A stretch of DNA of 64,000 nt, from contig JAJEKV010000062.1 in the NCBI GenBank assembly GCA_021234155.1, forward strand, positions 7,642,425 to 7,706,424, in the 5' to 3' direction. Every line of letters begins with the position of its first letter. Position 1 is the stretch's first letter. Below the pieces are notes generated by a model that was not told where the DNA came from, did no database searches, and saw nothing but the letters and a program-made list of their open reading frames with translations. The position numbers and the translations under genes are program-made. This stretch comes from Isoetes taiwanensis. Lineage: Eukaryota; Streptophyta; Lycopodiopsida; Isoetales; Isoetaceae. Shown here piece after piece: positions 38,201 through 47,389 of the stretch.

Positions 38201-38632
38201 TTATCTTATACCCAACAATTCTTTGAACAGATTAAGCTTTCTTTCTGTCATTGCTTTGGTGAATATATCTGCTGCCTGATGTGCGGTTTCCACATACTCC
38301 ATTGTAATTACATTGTTTGCAATAAGATCCCTTATAAAGTGAACATGCAACTCGATGTGTTTGGTTCTCTCATGGTGCACAGGATTTTTTGCTATGGCAA
38401 TACAACTGAGACTATCAGTGCGCAATACTGTTGGATGATCTTGAGACACACCTATTTCTGTCAAAAGCCTTCTCACCCATACTATTTCTTTAGCTGCTAA
38501 CGAAGATGCTGAGTATTCTGCTTCAGCTGACGACATGGCAACGGATGATTGTTTTTTGCTTCTCCATGATATTGTACCTCCTGCAAGAACTAGAGCATAA
38601 CCAGAGCAATACCTTACACCCCTTTTTGTCAA
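38201..38632 (-). pseudogene. Copia RNase H domain fragment
   Basis: The fragment encodes SGYALVLAGGTISWRSKKQ, then SSAEAEYSASSLAAKEIVWV, RTDSLSCIAIAKNPVHHERT, KHIELHVHFIRD and the terminal HQAADIFTKAM, which is the standard C-terminal RNase H of Copia Pol. It follows the protease part with a frame change at about 38615-38632, where FDKKG meets YCSGYA. The missing portion is a single internal deletion. Confidence 0.93.
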
Positions 38633-39956
38633 ATCTTAATTCATATCCTAAGTCAACTAACTGACTTACTGAAATAAGGTTCTTATACAAGCCTGGTACA
38701 CACAACACATCGGAAATATTGACTCTCTTTCCTTGCAGATCGAACAATTGAAGCATTCCTTTCCCGGTTACGCTCTGCAAGTCTCCATTTCCTAACTGTA
38801 CATGGCTCAAGTGTTTACTAGCATGAACATCATCTAGAAAATCAGTAGAATTAACTACTGATCGTTCAGCTCCACTATCAACTATAAATTCATCAACCTT
38901 GTTGTTAGAATAATAATCATCACATGTTGATAGTATAACAGGTTTTACCTCTTGATCATCTTGATTCTTAGCAGAATTATCTTCAACAACTTCTTGAGTT
39001 ACATTAACTCTGGCTGCTCCTCTTCTTCCCCTTCCCCTTGACGTACTACCTCTTCCCCTCAAAGCAAAGCTTGCTCTATCAGCACTCCATCTTCCTCGTC
39101 CCCTATCAAGATTTTTGGGACTAGAACAATTTGTGGAAATGTGCCCCATACCACCACAATTATAACAAGACATCTCTTTATTTAATTTTGGACAACTTGC
39201 TTTTAGATGCCCCATTTCGTGACAATAAAAACAAGGACCCATACTTCTTTGATGTTTAGCCTTTGACTTCTCAACAAACAAGACCTCAGGACTTTCTTCT
39301 TCCTCATTACTCATTTTTCTTTGCTCAAGCTCTGTCCTTATTAATCTTTCTGCTTCATCACGATTTTTTATTGTGGTTCTTATTAATGTGGACAACATAT
39401 CATACCTTGAAAACGCACGGGCTATTGCCAGAACCTGAAATTCATCACTTAATCTTGCTCCCGCTGCCTCCAAATCAGCAAAAATATTATCCAGTTTTGA
39501 AAAAAACTCTGTGATACTTTCACTTTCATTATATTTCAACTGTCTTAATTCTCTGTCTAAAACATCCAACTGTGAAGATGATTTTCGTTCATATTTATTG
39601 AGAAGGTATGGCCACATTTGCTGAGGATTCAATCCTCTCATTCTAAGCAAGATACTAGGCCCAACTTTACATGCAATAATCCCTCTGGCTTCTCTAAGTT
39701 TTTGATCAGAATATGTACTAGAACTTTCAGTCTTACCAGAACCTTCTGCAAGCTTGCTTTCCCCTTCACCGATTTTCATCTTTCCCAGTTTCGCAAGGAT
39801 CTCCTTTAGGTCCTTTCCCTCTGGCGGCTGCACTATCTCCATCAATCCTTCTGCATTCAAGACCTCCTGAATTTTCTCTTTCCAGACTTGAAATCCTGCA
39901 CCACCATTATATACTTCTATTGCACTAAGAAGCGCAGCACCAAATCTAGTTGCCAT
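38523..39956 (-). CDS. Copia gag-protease polyprotein, truncated
   Basis: ATG at 39956 lies ten bases inside the primer-binding site. Of 477 codons, residues 1-240 form the gag domain (DUF4219/UBN2 type: LDRELRQLKYNESESITEFF). Two CCHC zinc knuckles follow (CFYCHEMGHLKASC and CYNCGGMGHISTNC), then an Arg/Gly-rich stretch. Next is the aspartic protease with active-site FIVDSGAERSV, where DSGA is the Copia form, and the downstream LGNG and VPGLYKNLISVSQL signature. After LRFDKKG the frame crosses the deletion junction and continues as nonsense. The gag and protease parts look intact. They could form particles only if integrase and polymerase are supplied by another element. Confidence 0.93.
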   Translation of the reverse strand: MATRFGAALLSAIEVYNGGAGFQVWKEKIQEVLNAEGLMEIVQPPEGKDLKEILAKLGKMKIGEGESKLAEGSGKTESSSTYSDQKLREARGIIACKVGPSILLRMRGLNPQQMWPYLLNKYERKSSSQLDVLDRELRQLKYNESESITEFFSKLDNIFADLEAAGARLSDEFQVLAIARAFSRYDMLSTLIRTTIKNRDEAERLIRTELEQRKMSNEEEESPEVLFVEKSKAKHQRSMGPCFYCHEMGHLKASCPKLNKEMSCYNCGGMGHISTNCSSPKNLDRGRGRWSADRASFALRGRGSTSRGRGRRGAARVNVTQEVVEDNSAKNQDDQEVKPVILSTCDDYYSNNKVDEFIVDSGAERSVVNSTDFLDDVHASKHLSHVQLGNGDLQSVTGKGMLQLFDLQGKRVNISDVLCVPGLYKNLISVSQLVDLGYELRFDKKGCKVLLWLCSSSCRRYNIMEKQKTIIRCHVVS

Positions 39957-39979
39957 TATTTAAGTTGCTCTGATACCAA

Positions 39980-40677
39980 TGATGAAAACAGAGACAACTA
40001 AAGCAAACAAAACCTTCTGATCTTAATCAAGACACATCTTACAATACCCTGGCAATTACCCAATTCAAACTGCTGATAGTGATTCACTGCATAAGAAATT
40101 ATCCAGCTAAATAAGCCAGAGCACAGAAGAAGGTGATTCACCGCTACAAGCAAATTCCAGTTAGTAAAACCGGAGCAAACAGGTGTAAAGCAAAATAGAT
40201 CACTTATCAAACAAGCAGTTAGCAGATCTTTAGCCTCGACGGGTTTTCACGGATCCACGCAGGAGAAGATCGTTGGTGACTTCTCTTGATCCTCCCAATC
40301 TTATTGGTACAGCAACCAGCTATTCATATGTTCTTACTGCTGCAGCTTGAGGATGACCCGGGCGACTCATGAGATCATCAACTCCTTCTATTCCGCTTCA
40401 AGCGAGGAGGCACCAAGACCAATCTTCAACGGCTACCTCTGCTTTTTCTTGTCGAGGCGCACAAACCAAAGCCGATTCTCTCTCACGGCAAAACCCAAGA
40501 GCGTTTGCAAGCCGCATCAAATATCATTTGCTCTTCCGTTGATTTCCCTGTCCCGATCTACGCTATTTAACTTTCAGTTTGCACCCACCGGCTTGTTGCA
40601 TGATGACATGTGTCGGTCTGATAGTGATGGACCTTATTATTTTTTTTTTAGTACAACAATGGCATGAATATCCAACA
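39980..40677 (-). repeat. 5' LTR of the Copia element (right copy)
   Basis: 698 bases, TG...CA, immediately followed on the minus strand by the tRNA-Met primer-binding site. Differences from the left LTR cluster at positions that are CAG or CTG in the left copy. Confidence 0.96.
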
Positions 40678-40682
40678 GATGG

Positions 40683-41979
40683 ACATGTTATGGTGTGAGT
40701 TCTAAAGGTCTGCTTTGCACATGTTGTGGTGTGAGTTCTATATTCAAAGCACTGGGGTAATTTTAGGCTATGGTGGGTTCGTTTGCAATTCTTAGTTGTC
40801 ATTTCCATCATTCTAATGGATGTATTGCCTCGATTCAGATGGTTGCCATTTCAATCACCTCATGGGAGCATATTGTTGCAGGACCTGCCGTATGGGCTTT
40901 GATAATCAGTACGGCCTTAACAGTCCTGATCAACTCATTTGAAGCCTTCTAATGTATGTAGTACCTAATGCAGCTTCAGAGATCCTTTTCCTTAACAGGG
41001 TAGAGCAACATTTTGCTCAAGAATTTAGATGGAAGTCTGTACTTCTTAAATGATTGAGGTAGCAGTTGGAGCACTTCTTTCTGCATAAGTGTTAGTTGAT
41101 TTACTAATTTGGCACAAAATTTACAGGCATTTTTGGCATATGGTGTCCCCAAGAGCGAGCACAAAGTTTACCAATTGATGCAGAAGGTTCGCTAAAATTT
41201 CACGATCTCTCCATTAGGTTATCCATGTAGTTAAAGCTTTTTTTGTCACCGCATGCATGCTCGTTGTTGGGGCCACTCATTCGATGCTCTTGCCATTGAA
41301 TATGCTTTATTAAAAGGAAGGCCTCTGCGTAATGTCCCCAGTTGTAAGTAGTTTATTCCCTTTCCTATAGGTTACCTTTATATAGAAGCCACTGACTTGT
41401 TACTATTGGTAAAACAATTTAAATCTTGCGGGCATTGTTCTTGGCCCTTCACAAGGTTAGACTGCCGAGGAGGAGCAAAGTAAATTTTCAATTGATTATC
41501 CTGAACCACTAATAATGTTTGCATTGTCTTTGTGGGATGGGCTCTTCCCTTGAGGTATGGTACCTACAACGTTGTTCCTGTATATGAGAATTCGCTATAA
41601 ATCCTACTTTTGTGACTTTACCTAACAGCTATCATTCTTTCAGGTTCGCATATATAATACAAAGAATGTTCATGAGCAACTTGAAGCATCTTTGCATGAC
41701 TACAATGTGCATCAGTTGGTCTCGATCTAAGAAGCAAATTGCAAATTCCTAAAATGGTTTATTTATATGCACAAGACTTTGTTGAAGACATGTCACTTTT
41801 GGATTGGATATGCCATCATCACTTTTGCATCTCAAGTGGTTGTCATCGGAGAATGTGTGCAGCAAAGGAAACAAAGATATTTAAGCTTCCGTGACTTTGT
41901 CATACTTCCGTTTGATTTTGGGTTTTGTTATCTGTTTCTTCCTCGAAACCCTCTCTTGACAACGACAAGCGTATACCAT
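40683..41979. other. Exon-like pieces of unknown origin
   Basis: Short peptides bordered by splice-like sites occur on the plus strand: AFLAYGVPKSEHKVYQLMQK (41129-41188, acceptor ttacag, donor gttcgc), HARCWGHSFDALAIEYALLK (about 41258), EEEQSKFSIDYPEPLIMFAL (about 41466) and IYNTKNVHEQLEASL (about 41650). They may come from one host gene, but I cannot name it. Confidence 0.35.
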
Positions 41980-42680
41980 ATCACCTGTATGACAGCCCAA
42001 GATCTATTGCGAGGAGCCAACTTTGCATCCGCGAGAGCGTGCATTTTGAGGATTTCATTATGACCTTTCTAGAAATCTTTGGCGGTTGAGAAGATTAACC
42101 ATGCCCGAACAGTTTACTCTGTTCCAACGTGGGTCCCGATCTGCGGCAAATATTATCGCCAATGCCCTTGTTTACGTGACTATTGGAGGAAATGACTACA
42201 ACAATTATCCTCTGCGCAACTCCGGTCGGAGGGCAATTTAGCCCCTGGTCAATTCAACGCCTTTCTCATCTCTAATTTGAGATCCCAACTAGTGGTAAGC
42301 ATTTGTGAAAAATAATTAACAAGAATGCTAAACTCTAATAGTCTCATTGTTTACGTATTTATTTTTTCGCCCGACAAATGTACAACTTGGGTTTTGGCGG
42401 CGTCTCTGCCAAGGTGTGAATTCTGAGATTTTTTTGGGGGGTAACTCTTCTTTGTACATTTAACTTTCGGACAAATTGTCCTTTTGGCTTCTCAAAATGT
42501 CTTCATATGAACGTAATTCAACTAATGGCAAATGTGAACATATTGAGAGTACTGACAGTATTTGTTTCATTATGTCATCTGTTATATTGTTTGTTATGAT
42601 GTCTCTAATATTATGTTTTCTTCTTACTACAGGCACATATCTGGTCAGCAAACAGCAGGAACACGATTGCAAATTAAACG
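41980..42680 (+). pseudogene. GDSL esterase/lipase fragment, disrupted by the TTAA transposon
   Basis: The pieces in order are LLRGANFASA (about 42006, family pattern LLRGVNYASA), SAANIIANALVYVTIGGNDY (about 42139-42200, the block III GxND motif), a frameshift, LAPGQFNAFLISNLRSQLV with a donor (gtaagc) at about 42298, and YNLGFGGVSAK (about 42379). After the acceptor (ctacag, 42633) the frame SKQQEHDCKL runs up to the transposon's TTAA. It continues on the other side at 50788 as IRNFVQDALL, the GDSL region before the catalytic DxxH. The first block (GDSL serine) and the DxxH pair are not found. These enzymes are secreted esterases. This copy is a decayed captured fragment. Confidence 0.72.
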
Positions 42681-43012
42681 GGAGTGTTGCATCACTCCCG
42701 TTTCAAAGATTCCCTTTAAAAAAACACCAAGTTTCTAAAATAAGCCTTTTTTTTATAGTTGTTGAGAATTTCTAGAGGTTCGCATTTTTTTTATGCCATT
42801 TTGGCCCATCATTAGACGAAAACTTTGTATTTATGAAACAGAAATCATAAAAATAGCGAAATTTAGGCATAGACTTGAAGAGACTGAAAGCATTACAAAA
42901 AAACAAGCACCAGAATAGAAAGGAAAAAAAAGTACTATGTTTTTATTAAATTGTTGTACATCAATATTGAAGATTCATTGTAATAAGTAATGATAATTTA
43001 AATATGCAGTAG

Positions 43013-46000
43013 TCAAAGATCTACATCATAGTCCTCCTCATTCTTTTTTTGCTCTCGCCATCTCGTCCTTACATTCTATCTCTCCTTTCTTTGGAGACTT
43101 GAGTTTTTATCCTCCTTGTCCTCTGGAATGGTAGCTAAAGCTACTTCTTTAAGCTCTGCAAAGGTTGCCTCATCGTCTAGTGAGCCGGAGAATGGAGGTT
43201 TGTATCTCGAGGGCGTTAGTTTAGCATAATCGGATGAAGACTTGGCCCCTAGCTCTTGATGTTCATCCGTAAAGTAGGTAAAGCGGCCGGTCTCATCTTC
43301 ACAAAATTAACAACATCCTTATCAATATCCACGGCTACAGTTCGCGGCCCTTCTTAAGTGCACATGCGATAGTAGTACGAGAACCGGAGAAAGCATCAAG
43401 CACCCAATCTCACGGGCGAGAACATGTCCGGGAGATGGTTGATGAGCTTTGTGGTTTACGGTAGTGATTCACAATCCCCGCCTTGTGCGGTTGGGTCCCT
43501 ACAATTTCTCGTAACAACTTCTTTGGAAACTCAAGGGCGTTTGAGAAGTTTTGGCCAGGGCGGTGTTGAAGTGTTCCATGGTCCTCTTCCCATCAAAACT
43601 CCAATAAGCTACATGAAGGTACTCTACCTTGCTAAGCAACCTTGGTCCTCCACCATGGTAGTTGATGTTAGTTTTGTACCTAGTAAAACATTTAAAGTGA
43701 TGTTTACTTAGCAAAAACAAGAACACACTTCCGAAACGAGAAGCGAGGAAATACTATTCCTAATACACTACGTAAGCAAAGAGAAAAGTAATCATTTCGG
43801 AATAAGACTTACCGCACAAAGGTTTTCATATCCCACTGAACCCGGAGAACCAAAGTGGTTTTAAAAGGCTGATTCTACCAAGCCCGGTGCATGCTCGAAT
43901 GGAAAGTAACTAAACGCCAATGTTTAGCCGTTGTGATCTGCTTGATTCCATCAATAAAAGCATTAAACTCTGAAAATTTGAAGGGCTGGTCGTCATATCT
44001 GCTGTCTTTAAGCTTAAACCCGTAGGGAAGATCAGCAATAACCAAAGTGAAGTCCTGTGGCTTAACCGTTCCGACTAGCTTCGTGCAATCACCATGAATG
44101 ATTGAATATAAATTGTTTTGATCAAACATGCAGAATCTCTCGTAGTCGGATGGTTCTAACTCAACAGTTCTTACGTCCATTAACGACCTCTCTTCCCGTG
44201 CTGTTCTAACCAAATGCATGAAGCCCTCGGGAAGGTCTTTGTTTTTCTTTTTGCTCTGAGGAAAAACATGACAACAACTGTAAGGAGATCGTGTGTGCAA
44301 AGGCGAGGAATGTTGAGAGTACTTACCCAGCCCTCAAAATTTGGTGCATATTGCACAATTCGCTCGTCAGAAGTGGCTACAGGGTAGAGTTCCTTGCACC
44401 TTTCCCATGTCTCTCGTTTAGTTGCTCCATCAAACATGTTTGACATGTTATGACGTTCTTTTGGCTGCAAGGCGTTAAGGAAACAATGAGTTAGAAAGTA
44501 AGAAACAAGGCAAAGAAGAAGAAAAACAAATAAAAGTCAAGCTAAATGTATTACGGAATACAAACCGTTTTAGCGGTGATGTTACCTCTAAACAAAATGC
44601 ATTGTGTATTCCGGAATACACATTGCTTCTCTGAAGAAAGCAATGTGTATTCTGGAATACACAATACTTTTTTAGAAGAGGACATGTGTATTCCAGAATA
44701 CACATGGCTTCCTTTACATGGGCAATGTGTATTCCGGAATACACATTGCTTGTCTCTAGAAAAGCATTGTGTATTCCGGAATACACAGTGCCCATGTGAA
44801 GAAAGGTATGTGTATTCTGGAATACACTATCTACCCCGATGTTTTTGGGACTCTAACGTCTAAAGAGTAAAGTTTGTGGCAGAGATCTTACTTGTGCAAT
44901 TCCTTTGACATTTCTTCTAGGCTAAACTCCTTGTCAACAACTTTTTGGAGAAGCCTCTCCAAAATCTCTGTGTCGGAGAAGCCCTGCATTTCTCGCCAGA
45001 CGGTAATGGTCATTTCTTTTTTGGGCACGTCAGATGATTTTTTCTTGGCTGTCTCCTTGCCCTTGCTCTTTAACTCCCCTCGTTCGAACATTGAAAATAT
45101 CTCGTCTTGGAGTTCCCAAATCTGTTCAAAAAGATTTCACGTGAGATAGTTGATTTGTTATTCTGGAATACGTTTTGTGCTTACCTTGCCATCTCTAAAA
45201 GCTAATTGAAACCAGTTATCGTGGCCAATAAGAGACTGCCTTTTATTGGCCTCGTCATATTTTAGGCAGCATTCAATGGCACACGCCTCCTTAAGCTCCA
45301 AGGAAAACGCTGGCTTCTTCAGGTCCTCACCGTACTTTTCCTTGAAAATTACGTACTCCCTGTGCATGAACCGGATCTTGTCGTGCCAAGCTCATCTTTA
45401 GTTTATATTAGTTATCGGCATTGTGGGTGTTGGCAAGCGATTTTTCGCTTCTTCATCGGTAAGACCCGCGATGAAGCCAGTATTGAGGAGGGCGGAGAGG
45501 TACCTCGGGTTCTTCTTCTCTTTGTAAAGTTGCCTTCTTGCCTTGAAGCTGTGATTGCCTCCCAAGACGTAGTGAGTGTAGATCTCTGAGTTATCACTAT
45601 CATAATCCTGGGGGGTTTTGCACTGCTCCCTGTCAACAAGGACAACTATTGGGGCCACATGAGCATTTGGATTGCTCCTTATTCTGTCTTTCAGGTTCCT
45701 CAAGTGATCTGCGTAAATTTTGCGAACCTGAAGTGGCCTTTCACCAGCTTCATTTTTTGGTGGAAGCTTCATACAAGTGACTGGCAAATAAATAACACCT
45801 TGCACAAACTTGTGCAGGTTTATCTCCTCCATTTTTTCAGATGTTTTATCAACTTTTTTTTTTTTTGATGATAGCAACACCGGGTGCTTTGCCTTTCCCC
45901 TTCTTCTTCTTTTGTGCCTCGGGGCATCTTACATTTGCAATCAAAGCCGTTTGCTTTTTTTTAGGCTCTTTAGCGGCAACGGTTTGCCTTTGCCGCTTTG

Positions 46001-46597
46001 GTGGTGGTGACGGTGGCCTTTCGTCGGACACTGATGGACTCCCAGATGGTGATGCACTGCTCGGGCTATCTGGGTTATCTTCCCCTTCTTCTGACTCGCT
46101 GTAGGGGAAGTCCTCGCTCGTTGTGCTTCGAACGTAGTTAATGATAGAACAGAGCGACTTCTTGTTCAGGTAGTGAGAAACATACTTGTAAAGAGGATGT
46201 GGATTTACTTTCACCACTCTAAGGTATGATTCATCAACATGAATAAAGCCTTGGGATGTCTGAAAAGAAAATCTCCCTTCCTGACCGGACCAGCTACCTC
46301 ACTGACGGCCTGGATGGTGCCCATGCAGACAAACTCCCTGTCATCGTACCTTTTGGTTCCAGGGCTCCGACAGACATGTAGAAAAGTCAGGGTGCTGTAC
46401 TTTCCTGAAGTACCCCTTGTAAAGAACCATTGAGTCTGGAAGTTTTCGTAGATAGCTGGCGCAGCTGACTCCTCAAGCCTTCTCTGTGGGTGCGGTTTTT
46501 GTACGACTTTGAGGGGCCTTTTCTGTTGTTTCTTGCTGTTGTCTTGTCTGTGCAAATTGTTTGTAAACACGACCATGTTAGAGAAAACAGTAGCCAA
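43013..46597 (-). CDS. ParB-like domain plus beta-class N4/N6 DNA methyltransferase, multi-exon, frameshifted
   Basis: Domain order is readable on the minus strand. 46597-46264: charged N-terminus and a conserved segment (FVCMGTIQAVSEVAGPVRKG, then GFIHVDESYLRVVKV after a one-base shift). 46140-45850: acidic then Lys-rich linker. 45820-45440: ParB-like segment (RPLQVRKIYADHLRNLKDRI, PIVVLVD, YVLGGNHSFKARRQL). 45380-44892: helical region. 44464-44327 and 44255-43812: SIIHGDCTKL and the motif IV DFTLVIADLPYGF. About 43402-43340: motif I VLDAFSGSRTTIACALKKGR. The tail follows to 43013. Motif IV before motif I is the permuted beta class of DNA amino-methyltransferases. Introns at 45122-45184, 44465-44891 and 44256-44326 have good splice sites. 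Breaks include a homopolymer shift at 45850-45862, shifts near 45430 and 43890, and a TAG at about 43065. The 5' end is unresolved. Confidence 0.82.
44547..44828. repeat. Palindrome array inside a methyltransferase intron
   Basis: Seven near-perfect copies of GTGTATTCCGGAATACAC, one about every 40 bases, lie at about 44547, 44603-44622, 44644-44663, 44685-44704, 44726-44745, 44768-44787 and 44809-44828. Centres vary between CCGG, CTGG and CCAG. The spacers differ from one another, so the palindromes are conserved as sites and are not units of a simple tandem repeat. They lie within the 427-bp intron 44465-44891. A degenerate copy lies in the next intron (45158-45176). Confidence 0.93.
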
Positions 46598-46788
46598 AAA
46601 CTATTCCAGAATACAAAATGTCTTGCAAAAAGGGAAAAAAAGGGCAAAAAGAGGACAAAAATGCCAAAAAAAGCACTGCAATCTTGACAAAAAAACTGGT
46701 CTAAACAAGCTTTAAATGCAGCAAAAACGCCTAGATTAACTAAAAATCGCATGGAAAAGTAACCTCTTAAAACCTAAAAACACGAAAG

Positions 46789-46845
46789 TGTATTCCGGAA
46801 TACACTTTCGCCTTCGACTGAAGGCCAAAGTGTATTCCGGAATAA
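46789..46845. repeat. Two more palindromes between the divergent genes
   Basis: GTGTATTCCGGAATACAC occurs at 46789-46806, extended to a 28-bp perfect palindrome by flanking CGAAA/TTTCG, and a second, one-sided copy lies at 46830-46845. Weaker halves (tgtattccgaat, gtgtattcgaaat) continue at about 47080 and 47150. This is the region that should hold the shared promoters of the two divergent element genes. Confidence 0.88.
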
Positions 46846-47389
46846 GAAACAGACATGCAAATGATTGTACGTTGTACTTTCTTACTGACCTGTCCATGTT
46901 CTCTCTATGTAAATCGGAATACAGTCTCTGAATATTATAATCGAGTATTTGGCGTGGCTTGAGCTCGAGACTGAATACGCAACCCGAAGGCGTAGAAATT
47001 TCCTTTTAAAGGTATCATTTTCGTCTTGCTCTTTTTCTATGTGATGCGAATACGTTCAGCTTTACTATCCTACTCTTGTGTATTCCGAATAGCTTTTATT
47101 TTGACTTTCACTTGATTAGTCTTGGAACTTCTACTTGTACTCACGTTGGCGTGTATTCGAAATAAGAAAAGCTGCATTACGTAAAAGTTTCTCAAATCTC
47201 TTTACTATTTTGCGGTTGTCAAGATGACCGAACCGCCGTGAACAAGCTTCCACCACCTTTTGTTGTCTCAAGCTCGTGCGGTTCGAGGACACGCTTGGGA
47301 ACAACGTCATTTCTAGTGAAGACCGGCATTCTCCGAGTCCTACCTGCTTCATCGTTGTTGCTTCTCAAGACACACCGAGTCCGACACAA

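Larger units (their letters stand above)
37491..40677 (-). mobile_element. Ty1/Copia LTR retrotransposon, internally deleted
   Basis: Two direct LTRs (37491-38181 and 39980-40677), each beginning TG and ending CA, are flanked by the 5-bp target duplication GATGG (37486-37490 and 40678-40682). The element is transcribed from right to left. Next to the right LTR is a primer-binding site (39966-39978; on the minus strand TGGTATCAGAGCAA) complementary to initiator tRNA-Met. Next to the left LTR is a purine-rich tract (GAAGGGGAAA on the minus strand, 38182-38191). The internal region holds gag and protease joined directly to the RNase H end. Integrase and most of the reverse transcriptase (more than 2 kb) are missing, so the element is non-autonomous. 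Confidence 0.97.

Noticed and set aside
44475-44863. Overlapping frames of about 105 codons with repeated VYSGIH / VFRNTH
   Set aside because: They are the GTGTATTCCGGAATACAC palindromes read through on both strands, inside an intron.
37478-46058. Shared 18-mer gactcccagatggtgatg at about 37478 and 46041
   Set aside because: The first spans the Copia insertion boundary and the second lies in coding sequence. Flanks do not match, and one such coincidence is not surprising in 64 kb.
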